Origin: Phyto melanocephala
Taxonomy: Eukaryota; Arthropoda; Insecta; Diptera; Rhinophoridae
NCBI GenBank assembly: GCA_941918925.1
Contig: OW799233.1
Location: forward strand, 122,786,333-122,850,332
DNA: 64,000 nt
Direction: 5' to 3'
Positions 34,871 through 47,040 of this stretch are shown in pieces. Numbering within the stretch: the stretch's first letter is position 1; each line of letters begins with the position of its first letter. The position numbers and the translations under genes are program-made. The notes under the pieces were generated by a model, which ran no database searches, was not told the DNA's origin, and saw nothing but the letters and a program-made list of their open reading frames with translations.

Positions 34871-35557
34871 AACAAGTAACACTGCTATATTCGGCCGAAC
34901 CGAATCTTATGTACCCTTCACAACGTTTAGTCATGCAATAACAATTGTTTGTATCACCATTCATCTCATATAAAATACGTACATACATGTAAAAAACACA
35001 CCAACAAAAAAAAAAAATTACAAAAGAAATATATATTAAAAATAAAAAAAAATTAATAAAAAAAATTACAAAAAAAAAATTTTAAAAAAAATTAAAAAAA
35101 AAATTTAAAAAAAATTTAAAAAACATATTAAAAAATAATAAAATATAAATAATATATTAAATAAAATAAAATTTTTTTGGCTCAGGTGGAATTCGATGCC
35201 ACGTTTACTTTAACCAGTATGTATGTAGGTTGTTGTTGTAATTGTGAAAAAAAAAATGAGGTGGTCGTGGTTTTTTGCTCATATCTCAGAAAGTTATAAG
35301 GCGATTGTGCTGAATTTCAATAGCGATTAATTCCCGGATATTTCCAAGAGATTGATACCATATACAGATCTGAGGAACATATAGTTGCTTCTAAAAATTG
35401 ATTTCAACCAACAGACGTACAGACGGACAGGGCTTAATCGACTCCTCTTTTCATAAGCTTTCAGAAAATATATACTTTATGGAAATGAAAATTGTAGAAA
35501 TTACAAACGGAATGACAAAGCTATATATACCCTTGTGCACCACAGGTGAAGGGTATA
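34871..35557 (-). mobile_element. INE-1/DINE-1-like Helentron
   Basis: The tail AACAAGTAACACTGCTATAT is followed by the hairpin ATTCGG-CCGAA-CCGAAT (34889-34905). A central A/T tract (about 35005-35175) is nearly pure A and T. The 5' end (CCACAGGTGAAGGGTATA) is at right. It shares CAACCAACAGACGTACAGAC and AAACGGAATGACAAAGCTA with the sister copies. Confidence 0.8.
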
Positions 35558-36389
35558 AAAAATAACGTAATGTGGTAACGAAATATCGAAATAAAATAAA
35601 ATAATTTTTATAAAAAAAAACTAGTTTGAAGCTTAAAATAAAAAAGATGAAGGACATTACATCATATTTTTCATTTTATTATTGTTATGGCATATGTAAC
35701 ATTAAAATGTACATACACGGTGGTACAAAAGTAAAAAAGTTTAAAATTTAATAACATTTCGACTCAAAAAACTAAAATTTTTCCACTAAACTTGTTATTG
35801 CTTGTCTAATAGGGCGAGAATGACGACCAAATATTGGAATTAACGCTCTTAAAGTTGCGGTCACCGACTTCGAATTTCGATAGCATATTTTCATAATTTG
35901 CATGCGTTTTTCGTTCGTGTACTTTACCATGACGAAAATGTTAAGTTAACTGAAAAAAGAAAAAAAGAAATGATCAGTGAAACAGTGCGTTCACAAATTA
36001 AATTGAAAGTTGTTAAGTGCCTATTCGAAAACCCTTTATATATATTTTTTCAGGAAATTTTAATAACACAAAGTGAATAAATAATGAAAAAATATACAAG
36101 TAAAAAACGAACCACAATAATAGAATATTATTATTTAAATTAACGATTAATTATTTAAAAGAAAAAAGCAAATCGTCGACATTTTATTCTCAGAATTTCT
36201 CCCTCTAAAACAGTAGCGGAATTCACTCTTGGTAGCATTTTTGCAATTAGTGCAAATATGCACTAATTTTATGCTACCAAGCGTGAATGCATTTTTCATG
36301 TGTGTTGCAAACTTATGGCAACGAGCTGATTTTTTGGGTATTTAACCTTTATGTCAACAGCTGAAAAATTATACGTACGTCAACAGCAG

Positions 36390-36403
36390 CATACCCGGGT
36401 ATG
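36390..36403. repeat. Left subterminal palindrome of piggyBac
   Basis: CATACCCGGGTATG, a perfect 14-bp palindrome, preceded by GTCAACAGCAG, which repeats the inner part of the TIR. A candidate transposase-binding site. Confidence 0.8.
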
Positions 36404-36631
36404 TACATGCATTTTGTATGGTCTTTTGTTAGTTATTGAGGAATTTTGTTGTATTTTTGCTAAGTTTAAATTATATTGGTGGTTTTTTATGTATGTATTT
36501 TTAGAAATAGGCGGGTTTTAGGAAGCACAAGTATATTTAAAAGTTTTGCAGTTGTGTTCCACCATTTTTTGAGATAAGCGAGTAAGATAATTATAAGAGA
36601 TAATCTAAGAGTGAGATAAACCTGAATAAGA

Positions 36632-37630
36632 ATGGCAGAATGGCTTACTCCACGACAAGTTAGTGCACTAGGTTATAACGAACAACAAGAATACATTCGT
36701 CAGAGATAAGAGGATTTACAAGAAGAAAGCAGTGATGATGAGACATTAGTATCTGAAGTAGGTATTAACGATAACGAAGCTGATGTAATCCTAGATCCCT
36801 CCGATTTAGAAGAATTCCAATTACCAGAATATAATGGACTACGAAACGGAAGACGATGAAGAACTTCATGATATATTGTGTGAACATGGGAAAATTATAC
36901 GAACAAAGTTGGAACAGTAAGGTTGCTATACCACCGCAAACTGCTAGATTTCGTACCTACAATATATTAAGATCTGCAAATTATAGACCAGTGTGAAGAA
37001 CACAAGTCTAATGAAATGTGCGACATCGTTATTCGCGAAACACACAGAAAAGCAAACCAATGCTATGAAGTTGAAAATACACAAAAGCCAACAAGATAAC
37101 ATCGCACATAAATAGCCACAACAAAAAGTGAGTTTGATGCGTATTTGAGGTTTTTTTGCTTAGTGGCGTGACACATTTTGGTTACGTTTATACCAAAGAT
37201 CTATGGAAAACAATCTCACATCCTTTATTTCGCACAGCCATGAGTGTTAGACGATTTTGGGAAATAAGTCGCCTTACACGTTTTGACAACGGAAACACAC
37301 GGCAACAACGTAAACAAACAAAGGTGCAGCAATCACATAAATATTTTTTATGCTAAATGATCATCTATGTAGCAACTATGGAGCCAACGTCACTGCTGAT
37401 GAGCAATTGTATCCTTTCCGTGGTGGTACTGTTTTCATAAATATGGAATGAAAGTCTGGTGGGTATGCGACTTTAATTCATCTTATCAATTGAAGGGAAA
37501 ATCTACACGGGAATGTCTGCTTCTGGTGAATGTGAAAAAATGTGATGAAAGGCAATGCCACCGAAGCTAAAAAAGGAGGTCCTTTGATGGTAATGGATGC
37601 TGTGAAGGCTTACGTACTATGCAAAAGAGC
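36632..37630 (+). pseudogene. Broken piggyBac transposase
   Basis: An ATG at 36632 begins MAEWLTPRQVSALGYNEQQE, then a stop, then an acidic N-terminal region (SSDDETLVSEV, NEADVILDPSDLEEF) typical of piggyBac proteins. Later frames give SGVTHFGYVYTKDLWKTISH, PLFRTAMSVRRFWEISRLTR, then in shifted frames NVTADEQLYPFRG (containing the DEQL catalytic Asp) and KGKIYTGM. The C-terminal half and the Cys-rich domain are missing. Multiple stops and frameshifts mean no product. Confidence 0.85.
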
Positions 37631-37765
37631 TATATTCTATTGACTTACCTTATTATAACTTTATTTATATATTTTTCTGAAAACATATCCTTTTTAATGA
37701 AATTTATTTTTTAATTTCATAAAGAACTTATCTAATATAAGAAAAGTTTCATGTGTTTTCCAATA

Positions 37766-37966
37766 CATACCTGGGTATGCAGCAGTTGACGTAAGAGGTA
37801 TAAATTGAAAAGTGGCCATACCTCCGGCCCAAATTATCCGATTCTATAAAAACATTTAAATGTAGTATAAAACACTTTTGTTGAGGATATCATGAAATCT
37901 CAGATTGATATGATTGCTACTTTCTGAGATACATGGGTTTTAAAACGCAAAACATACCCGGGTATG
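37766..37966. repeat. Right subterminal palindrome pair of piggyBac
   Basis: CATACCTGGGTATG at 37766-37779 (one mismatch) is followed by CAGCAGTTGACG. A perfect CATACCCGGGTATG lies at 37953-37966, followed by TTGCTGTTGACACAAGGG, the end of the element. The right end thus carries two sites, the left one. Confidence 0.75.
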
Positions 37967-38357
37967 TTGCTGTTGACACAAGGGTTAAGAAACAACAAAT
38001 CTTTTTCTGTGTTTTAATATTTTCCGAAAAGAAAATTAATTAACTTAAAATAAATTACAATGCCTAAATCAACGGAAAATATAATATCACAATTTTTTTG
38101 TAAAAAATGCCATGTATGAAATTTAATTTGTGGAGATTTTAAATCCTGAGAGTAAACAAATTGTGTATCTGTTGTGCAAATTTGTGTGACATTACTTTGC
38201 ACTGATTTTTAGTTGTGCATATTTGCTCAAGTGATGCAAATTGCAATTTAATAGAATTTGTTTTTGTAGCCGTGCACAAGTTAAATTATTTGCTAGACTT
38301 GCACGGTCTGCACGACTTGCAAGGGTAGTTTGCATCAAAGAGTGAGTTTCGCTAGTG

Positions 38358-38820
38358 ATTCGTTAGTTTATTGTCAGAAGCAACATAGCACCGTCGAAGA
38401 TTTTCCTCGAACCCATACACCACGTTTAATTCGCACTGCGGAAAATATTTAACAATATCGGTTTATAAAAAACATTTTTAAGGTCCTGCTTTTAAGAGCA
38501 GACCTGAGATGTGTTTTTTCAGCAGAATGAAGTCACTGCAAACACTAGAGACATAATGTCAAACTTTTGGAAAACAAATAATTTTTAGTAATTTAATAGG
38601 CCCGTGCGTTCGTCAGATTTGTAAGCACCCAACTATTTTCTTTGAGGATATCTAAAGGAGCTAGTTTATGTAAACAAGCTCTAGACAATCCTTGAAGTTA
38701 ACACAAACATTGTTGCAAAAATTCAAGCACTACAGCCACAAAAAAATGTTATTAAAAACGTTTTAAAACGAGACCATTATTACGAAGCTAAAATCAGGGG
38801 GGTCATTTAAGTAACATTAT
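38358..38820 (+). pseudogene. Decayed mariner transposase, deleted
   Basis: Plus-strand frames read TVEDFPRTHTPRLIRTAENI (the linker region after the DNA-binding helices), then FQQNEVTANTRDIMSNFWKT (the second Asp region, with Asp replaced by Asn), NRPVRSSDL, APNYFL, GYLKELVYVNKL and VLKRDHYYEAKIRG. The region between linker and catalytic core is deleted, and the key Asp positions are lost. It belongs to the element whose right TIR is at 38881. Confidence 0.7.
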
Positions 38821-38881
38821 TTTACATATCTAGAGTAAAAAAGTTTATATTTTGCCCCATGATGACTCTTGGCCCACCTTA

Positions 38882-39235
38882 TACAGCACAATTAAATAAA
38901 AAAAAATAAATACTTATTTATTTTCTATATTTAGTTCTTTGGAATTTTGTAATTTTCTCTATTTATGCAATTTTTAAATTGGTGCAACAATTCGCAAAGA
39001 ATTCTATATATATTTGGCCCACTGTCCTTATTGAAAAATAACTATAATATTTATAATCACTATTGTTCCTTTTTCCATTGTTTAATAACCTACTATTAAT
39101 AACAAATTATTTAGTGTTATTTAAAACAAAATATATTAAGCATTTTAAAACGTCCTCAAAATAACAACTGTGTGATTTTGTGATTTTTTATCCTGTAGCA
39201 GTACCATTATATTACTGCGTTTTTCTCAACATCTA
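38882..39235. other. Non-coding, nothing recognised
   Basis: A+T-rich spacer between the mariner nest and the next Helitron. Confidence 0.35.
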
Positions 39236-39680
39236 TCTACATATATATATATAAAAGTGAAACTCTGTGTGTGTGTGTGTGTTAGCTATTGACTCCGAAA
39301 CTGTAAAACCGATCGGTCTCAAACTTTGGCAAGTTGTTGTACACATACTAGGGAGTGTTTATGGGTGGAAAAAAGTGGGCGGGGCTACGCCCATAAAAAA
39401 TTAGTTATCATTTTTAGCTACTTGCACTTGACCGATTTTTCTAAAACTTTGCACACATATTGAGCTGTCATTACTTTATAATTTCGAGATTAGAAAAGTG
39501 GGCAGGGCCACGCCCATAAAAAAATATATAATTTTGAGGTACTTGCTCTGGACCGATTTTTGTGAAACTTTGCACACATATTGAGTTGTCATGACTTTAC
39601 AATTTCTTGATATTAAATTTAAATTCAGAATGCATTCTTATTCATTATGGGGCGTAGCAACGCTCGCCTGGCTTTTCTAG
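39236..39680 (+). mobile_element. Non-autonomous Helitron, family A (short copy)
   Basis: It starts TCTACATATATATATATAAA after A and carries AAAGTGAAACTCTGTGTGTG. It has two and a half internal units with GGGCGGGGCTACGCCCA, and ends GGGGCGTAGCAACGCTCG...CTAG at 39677-39680 before T. The 3' half of the internal array is missing relative to the copy at 23722. Confidence 0.8.
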
Positions 39681-41568
39681 TATTAAATAAAACAGAACAG
39701 CTTAACTTGAGAATAATTTTAATTCTTTAACAGAATCATGACCACATCGTTGCAATAAAGATAACTTGTGCATAATGTAGCTTATGACGTCGGAAATAAA
39801 ACTTAACACACTCTCATCTTTTCCATAAATCAGTTTAATACCTCACAAACAACATGCAGTTGTTCACAACCTTGTCGTTGATAAGGCTTAATTTGAGGCA
39901 GATTAAACACATTTCGTTCACCTTGTCGTTAATAATAAATTAAAACACGATAAAATGTGCCTTTTATTATCACATTTTATAGCTTAATTTTAGAAATTGT
40001 CCTGAATACATCATCGATGAAAATGTAGCCTTTGATCATTTGGGCAGCAGGGTTTTAATAAGTTTTTGACCATCTTTGTTACTTAACAAGGAACATTACA
40101 TACATAAATTCGAACATATGTATGCACATACATTCGTAATTAAGTTAATCTGAATTTATTTGCATTAAACTAAATCGACAAAAATTTAATTAAATTATTG
40201 TCATTATAAATTTATACTTGTAACATTGAATAATAAATTAAAAAAAAAAAGAACATCATACGAAATTGTCATTGAAATAAAATTAAACTTAAGAAAACAA
40301 ATAATTATTAATTAAAATATTAGAAGTTTCATAGAACTTTTAAAAAAATTTTAAAAATTATAAAATGAAGCAAAAATCGATTTCGATCACACTTTAATGA
40401 TTTTAAATTTCAGTGTTCAATTCACAACCACCGTTTTAATTTACTATTGGTACTATATTTGTATGTGTTTACAGTTTTGTATGCTAGTTGTAGGTAACTT
40501 TTATTCAAACATTTTGTTCCATACAATTTCATATCATATGTATGTCTACTGTTGTATTAAATTCAATTCCCACGTCGATATTTTTTTTTTAAACTTTGCT
40601 AAAAATTGTTTAAAAATATTTTTTGGAATTCTGTAGAAGAAAGATTTGATCAACTTTCCCATTCCTGATTTTTTTTTTTTTTTTGCTTTCCGTTTAATAA
40701 ATTGATGTTTAAAAATCCAAATAATACAACGGTAATTGTGTTCACAAGTGAATAAGCCTAAACTGTATTTTAAAAGGTGATACAAAATACAATAGGGGGT
40801 TATAAATTTAACAATTGTGTTAAAAAAACAAAAAAATGATAATTTTTATTTCAGCTATAAAATAGACACTAAATTAAGTTTTCGAATTTTAAACTTACAC
40901 TTTAGACTTGTGTGAAAGTCGAAGTAAAAAACATCTTGGTTGCTTCCCTCCCATCCTTTTTTTCTCTTCCTCTCCTTGTATTTCTCTTTCATTCTTTAAT
41001 ATAAATTCGATCATAATGTTGTGTATAAGCTGAATATATTTTTTCCTTCATTAAGTTTCAATATAGTCAATTTAATGTCACTTTTCTTGAACTCTGATAT
41101 GTGGAAACATTTTTATTGTACAATCAGACATCATGACATTATCAAAAGGTCATCCAAAGGACACGATTTTAAACATACAAACCGACATTAAAAAATGAAG
41201 GCAACAGAAATTAAATGATTTTCAATTTTAAGCATGTAATGAAGTTTGACAATTAAAATTAAAGATTTTTTCACATCCATGCATGCATACATGCTTACAT
41301 GTGTACATGTGTAAGTACAAATGTACACGAGTGTAAAGGACTATTGGTTTATGTTCAGATTTAATTGAATTTTATGTTTTGCTATAAAATATATATGTAC
41401 ATGTGTATGTATAAAGATATATGCAATACACGTTAAGTTTTGGCTGAGGGAAAACTTTTTTTTTTTTATTTTTTTGTTGATTTACAGAAATGTCTTTAAA
41501 TTAAATATTTTTCCGATAGTCGAAAATTACTAGAATATAAGTGTCACTAAAACAAGAATACAACAAGA
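39681..41568. other. Non-coding, nothing recognised
   Basis: A+T-rich. CTTGTCGTT occurs twice (about 39872 and 39923). Short frames at 40397-40785 on both strands are low complexity. Confidence 0.35.
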
Positions 41569-41673
41569 GGCCTTATTCACAATAAGAATCTAAGTGCTAA
41601 CTAAAGTGTGAAAATTCCAATAAGTGATAGCAGCTCATTATTTAGCACAAAGTTTCTTGTTATGAATAACGCC
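41569..41673. mobile_element. Small MITE, GGCNTTATTCA ends (copy 1)
   Basis: Ends GGCCTTATTCACAATAAGAA and, on the other strand, GGCGTTATTCATAACAAGAA. The interior GTGATAGCAGCTCATTATTT matches the copy at 51496-51609. It is 105 bp with no coding capacity. Confidence 0.7.
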
Positions 41674-43000
41674 GTAGTTATGCATAGCGACTAAAAGTTA
41701 AAAATACAATTTAAACAATATGGATACTGTCCAATATACATATATGCAGCTATAGAAGCAGACATAGAATATGCCCAACTACATTTAATTACTTACTTCA
41801 TTAAAATTAATCATATGCTTCCATGTGTCAGACACTGCTGTACAAATATAATCGTTAAAATCCACAACTTATAAATTATCTGTATCGAATTCGATTTAGT
41901 TTAATATGAGTGTGTAAATATTTTTTCGATCTTTATTTATTCTATTATTATTCCCCTTGTATTCATAGTTGGACTTTCTAATTTAATTTTTAAGTTTTCG
42001 CTTTGAAAAAGAAAGACTTTATACAATTATTTTATCATATTCATATTTTTTTACAGACACCATTTTTTTTTTAATTATTTAACCATTTCCTTTTATAAAC
42101 AAATACACAAAAATACAAACTGACTTCCTTGTATATGGGTGATAATAAAATAAAACAACTGGGTTTTTATCACTTATACTCTAAAATTAAATTTAAGGTC
42201 CGTTCACATCTAATAAATATTTGCCCAAAAATGCATATAAGTCCATAACTGCTAAATGATTATTTAATGTTTAACATGGATATCGCGTTAACCACGTACA
42301 TATCTAATATTAGCAATATTAAAATTCTCCAGTATACATATGATGATCACTTGCACTTTTGTATGAATACCCCTACTATGTAGTTTTAATATGAAAATAT
42401 CTTACAACACTTTTTCGGTTTGTTTGCAATTTAATATAATTATACTAAAGGTTATTGGGGGCGGTTCAAATGAGACCTGAGTTCACCAGTTTGATATGGC
42501 TCGAGCGATATCTTAATCTACTAATACTCGAATGGCGATTTGGATGTTAATTCGCACAGCTGTTTTCTGACTGAGCGTTTTAGCACAGCGCTTTCGGCTG
42601 ACTGTTTCAGATATCTAGCGGCTGCTGCTGACTGTTTGGGCCCAACAGCTTCTTCTGGGTGTTATTTAAAGCTAACTGCTTTAATATATTATGGCAATTG
42701 CAGTATTCTTAAACTCTAGATGTGAGTATCTTTTTGATCTCCAGAAACCGAAAAAAGCCATCTCCAGCCGGATATCCCGAAGGTCATTTCCAAAATCTGA
42801 TATGTCATTTAAGACCTATGGCAGAATATGAATCCGTAGAGCTAATATCTCACTCCTGATCAACGCTTGAGCATTAACATACAATTTACATATTTTAACG
42901 AAAGAAATCTGTCAAAAAAGATTTTTTTTATTGTAAGCCTCCAGAAAGGGTTTATAATTAATGTTTAACTGTACGGTTTGTGAATCCGTAAGTCGACCCT
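41674..43000. other. Non-coding; 42440-42900 is an unassigned GC-richer patch
   Basis: Mostly A+T-rich, but about 42460-42860 has clearly higher G+C (GGGGGCGGTTCAAATGAGAC, GCGGCTGCTGCTGACTG, CCATCTCCAGCCGGATATCC) and no recognisable ORF or ends. It may be an undescribed repeat or a fragment of a longer element. Confidence 0.4.
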
Positions 43001-43726
43001 ACATGCAAAGAAAAAACATGGTTACGACATGATCACGACGGTCATATTTTAGTGTCTATAACAATAATTGGTTGTCGAAAACAAGTAATAGTTATTTTTG
43101 TTTCATGGCATCATATATTTTGTCACGATAATTTGTTTGAATTGTATCATTTAATGTTTCCATTTCGTAAAAATTTCAAAATGGTTATCATTTAAAAATA
43201 GTATAATTTAAAAAATAATAATTTGACAAAAATAACATTATATTCAAAAGCATTAAAAATTACAAATAATCATTAAATAATAGGTAAGACAACAGTATGA
43301 TTACAAATTAACCAAGCTATGATTTTTTTTAATAATAATTTGATTTCAATTGTTATTCTTCTTGCTGAATAAATTTTTATTATATTAAAAGTTTGAGATG
43401 TCAAAAAACTTAACGAAAATTTTGAAAAACTAAAGAAAATTTACAAATAAAGGAGAAGACGTAAAAAAATATTTATATAAAACTTGCAATTAAATTGGTA
43501 AGTATAATCAATACGTGTATGTTACAGCAAAAGACAATAATTTGACGTAAAAAAGCAAAGATTGTCGATTTCAATTATAGTCATATATATGATTATTGAA
43601 TGATACTTTAATTAAACATAATAATGATACCTGGTAACCATTATATGTTTTAACGATAATCATACAATTCAATCACAGTACGCTCATCGATTATGATTAC
43701 CAAAACCATATTTTTTCTTTGCATGT
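43001..43726 (+). mobile_element. MITE, CAAAGAAA-ended long family (best copy)
   Basis: Perfect 10-bp ends ACATGCAAAG...CTTTGCATGT, extended by AAAAAACATGGTTACGA at left and TGATTACCAAAACCATATTT at right. At 726 bp it has no ORF. Internal blocks AACAATAATTGGTTGTCGAA, CATTAAATAATAGGTAAGAC and GCAAAGATTGTCGATTTCAA are shared with the copies at 14671, 46579 and 54498. Confidence 0.8.
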
Positions 43727-46017
43727 AAACGCAACTATGCAACATCAGCCTTTAGCAAAACGAGATTGAAAATGTTTTATTGAATGATTTCTCTTCGATT
43801 TTATAAGTCATAGCAATTAAATAAGGGAAATTTTTAATTAAAGAATAATGTGTATTAGAACAGAAACCTATATGGTTTTTATAATGATAACTTTTCATTA
43901 AATATATGCTGAATTAAAACATATCCTAAGTTACCAGGGTGTCAAAAAAGTTTTTTTACAGTAATGTTTATACTTTAAGACTTTTTCTGATATTGGTTTT
44001 TAATTCACAAAAAAATCTCAATTGTGTGCCTAGCATAAAAGTACCTTGAAGTAGTTAACGTTGTTAATGGATATGACACAAAGACTTTAAATTGTATTTT
44101 TATATGAATCACTTCAAAATCAAAATTAATAAGTTTATATTTTTTATATAATTTTTTTTTTTGGAAAAGTTTCCGTTTTATTGTTACCCACTGTTTGCAA
44201 CTGCTGCTATGTTGATTCAACACATTTGCTGTTGCGATCGTTATTTCAATATACTTATGCATGAATATGTTTCTTTAAATATTATTGAAACGAAGTGAGA
44301 ATAATAATGTCCTTTTAACACACACATCTGCATCTGTACACATGTACACACAATTATTGAATGTTTCCGGTGTATGTGTGTGCAAAATCAAAGTATACAA
44401 CTATGAAAGATGATATTAATATCCTTATCGTTGTCATCATCAGCATTATCATTATCTTTATTATTGTTATTATTACTTACTATTTTGCGTTTATGTGTAT
44501 GTGGCAAAAGTAACTGCTTTTTCTTTCATAATTAAATACTGCACGCAACATCTGCCCAAATATCCTGTATCAGTCTGTGTTGGTTGCATTCATAAAGCCA
44601 GTTGTTGCCTTTAAAGTTTAACATCGTTATAGGTTTAAGTATGTTAATATTTAAGAATGTTTGCATGTCGGTGAAATAATTCAGTTTATGGGGGCGTATG
44701 TTGGTTTTATTATTGTAATTTTTGCTGCTCATTGTAATAACGTTTGCGAGGTCATTTCAGATGTGATTTATATATTTTGTAAAATTTAAAAAAATATTCA
44801 CCGCTTGCTAGGGCACTTAACAAAGAATTTACTTTGTAATTTTTGCCATTCTATATTATTGCTACAATACATACAGACATACTTGCTCACCCGTCGACAC
44901 TAACACATACCTTTATGCAGAAATATATGAATGCGCGTAAACAATGCAGTAGTGGGCCTTTTGTAAGGCCTTATTTAGCAGACACAAGGTTTCAAATTCT
45001 CATTGCATATTTATTTTTTTTCCATGCGTTAGGATATCAGAGCATGGCTTTCAACACTCACTGCTTTTTGCGATATGTTTCGAAGCTTACAGTTAAATTC
45101 TTGCAATCGATTACTTGCCAAATTATATACTAAGCGCAAAAAAAAATCACATATTCGGGTGAAGTTTAAATTACATTTTAATGCAAGGCCTTCAAATTAA
45201 GAGGCGTTTTAAATGCTTTCTACATAAAGCAGTTTTTAATTTAATGTGGGATCAAAACGTAAAGGCCTGGTAAGAAATTGTTAAAATGTTAGTGTTTATT
45301 AAAAATAAAGCGCATAGTATAGTATAACTTAAGGCGCATAGCAGCATAAAAATTAAAAACCAAAATAATGAAAACAATATACCGTTAAATTACAAAAGTA
45401 GCAGTAATATACTAGTTGTAATTGTAATAAAATATAAGAGAAACAAAACAACAAAAAACTTTAATGAAACAAAATTAAAAAACTTTAATAATAATGAGCA
45501 CTTCCCTTGACTTTTTGGGAGGTTCAGCATATGGACGTGTGTGTCTGTGTTTGAGTGTGAATGCATGCGTTGCATTTATTTACTTGTTTTTAGGGGTTTT
45601 CTTTACGTTTTTAATTCGTTTTGCAACAAATATAACATTCTGTTATTTAAATGTTAAAATAACTTTACCACAATACGCGAGTTGTTATTTTAATTTTTTT
45701 TTTCAGGAAATTATGGTAATTTGAAGCTTTTATATTCATTTTATTTTTATAATGACCTTAATTGTATTTGTTTTACATATTTTATTTAATATACTGCAAA
45801 TTTTTTCATTTATCCAATAATTTTCATTGAAATATGTTTAAACAAAAGTTTAACAATAAAAAAATGTTTTGATGTTGAGGGAAAAATCTTTTACATAACA
45901 TTAAAATTGTTGCATTTAATATTGCAATTTAGTATTTTTTAACAAAAATAAACTTGTTATTAGGTAACAAACAAATTATTTTATTATTAATATGTTGATA
46001 ATAAGTTTAAAAATAAA
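43727..46017. other. Non-coding, nothing recognised
   Basis: A+T-rich with an ATT/ATC-rich patch at about 44425-44480. Short frames on both strands lack domains. Confidence 0.35.
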
Positions 46018-46560
46018 TCTTTATACAGAGTAATGCAACTGATTCAAGCCTAAACGCAAAAAGATATAGAGATGAAATTTGGCCAGTGGGTCCTACTTCT
46101 GATGAAAAGATCCACTAATAAGGGATCTTTTTTTTAGGGAAGGCAACAAAATAGTAAAAACGGGTAAAATACATATCTGCTAAATTAAAATTAACACGAA
46201 AAGGTTTTGCAATAAACTCAAAAAAAAAATTAACTATTTTTCAGTACAATTTTAGCACCCTAAGTAACTTCCAAACACATAAACAAAGAAACAAAAATTA
46301 ATTGTATTAATAACTCCGCAAAAAAGATAATAATAAAATGTTTGCCATTTCGCATGTATAGGGCAAAATTTTCTTTTTGGTAATTTTTAAAAAAAGTTAT
46401 TTAGGAAAAAATTTTAGAAACTTTTATGGGGACAAACAAGATACCAAAAAAGGGGAAAATATCTAATAATAGTATATCCTAACTACTGGGCCAATGAGAA
46501 TAAAATTTTTAATAGGGATTTCACGGGACACAAAAAATTATGTAATTTAGTAAAACTTGA
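46018..46560 (+). mobile_element. Helitron family B, 5' fragment
   Basis: It starts TCTTTATACAGAGTAATGCA after A and follows the copy at 24499 through AAGCCTAAACGCAAAAAGAT, AAATTTGGCCAGTGGGTCCT, ACTTCCAAACACATAAA and the TTATGTAATTTAGTAAA block. Similarity then stops just before the MITE fragment at 46579. Confidence 0.7.
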
Positions 46561-46578
46561 AACACGTTCACAACAGGG

Positions 46579-47040
46579 TACACGAAAAGAAAACATATAG
46601 TTGTGGTAACCATAATCGAAGAGCAACATAGTATGATTGAATTGTATGATTATGGCTAAAACATATAATGGTTACGAGTTATCATTATTATATTTAATTA
46701 AAGTATCATTCAATAATCATAAGTATGACTACAATTGAAATCGACAATCTTTGCTTTTTTACGGCAAATTATTGTCTTTTGCTGTAACATACACATATTG
46801 ATTGTACTTACCAATTTAATTGCAATTTTTATATCAATATTTCTTTTACGTTTTCTCCTTTATTTTTCTTTAGTTTTTCAAAGTTTTTTGTTCATTTTTT
46901 TGACATCTCAAACTTTTAAAATAATAAAAATTTATTCAGCAAGAAGAATAACATTTTAAATCAAATTATTATTAAAAAAAAAATCATAGCTTGTTTAATT
47001 TGTAATCATACTGTTGTCTCACTTATTATTTAATAATTAC
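46579..47040 (-). mobile_element. MITE, CAAAGAAA-ended long family, truncated inverted fragment
   Basis: It reads TACACGAAAAGAAAACATAT, then ATCGAAGAGCAACATAGTAT, TGAAATCGACAATCTTTGC and GTTGTCTCACTTATTATTTA, the reverse complement of the right-hand two thirds of the copy at 54498. It breaks exactly where the INE-1-like element starts. Confidence 0.75.

Larger units (their letters stand above)
36346..37984 (+). mobile_element. piggyBac element, degraded, with TTAA target duplication
   Basis: TTAA flanks both ends (36342-36345 and 37985-37988). The 16-bp TIRs are CCTTTATGTCAACAGC at left and, on the other strand, CCCTTGTGTCAACAGC at right. Subterminal palindromes CATACCCGGGTATG lie near both ends. 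It carries a broken transposase on the plus strand. TTAA plus this transposase makes the family call secure. Confidence 0.88.
36211..38357. mobile_element. MITE with CAGTAGCG ends, split by piggyBac
   Basis: Left end CAGTAGCGGAATTCACTC; right end, on the other strand, CACTAGCGAAACTCACTC, differing at four of 18 positions. Just inside the left end is a near-palindrome, CTTGGTAGCAT...ATGCTACCAAG. Without piggyBac the element is about 0.5 kb. No target duplication was seen. Confidence 0.65.
35716..38881 (+). mobile_element. Mariner relic, outermost layer of a three-element nest
   Basis: Left end CACGGTGGTACAAAAGT after TA (35714-35715); right end, on the other strand, TAAGGTGGGCCAAGAGTCAT. Removing the nested MITE and piggyBac leaves about 1.0 kb carrying the two halves of a decayed transposase, a plausible size for a deleted mariner. 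The left TIR is weaker than the right, so the left limit is tentative. Confidence 0.6.

Noticed and set aside
44005..44732. Minus-strand open frames at 44005-44262 and 44532-44732
   Set aside because: No recognisable domain, and composition as expected by chance in A+T-rich DNA.
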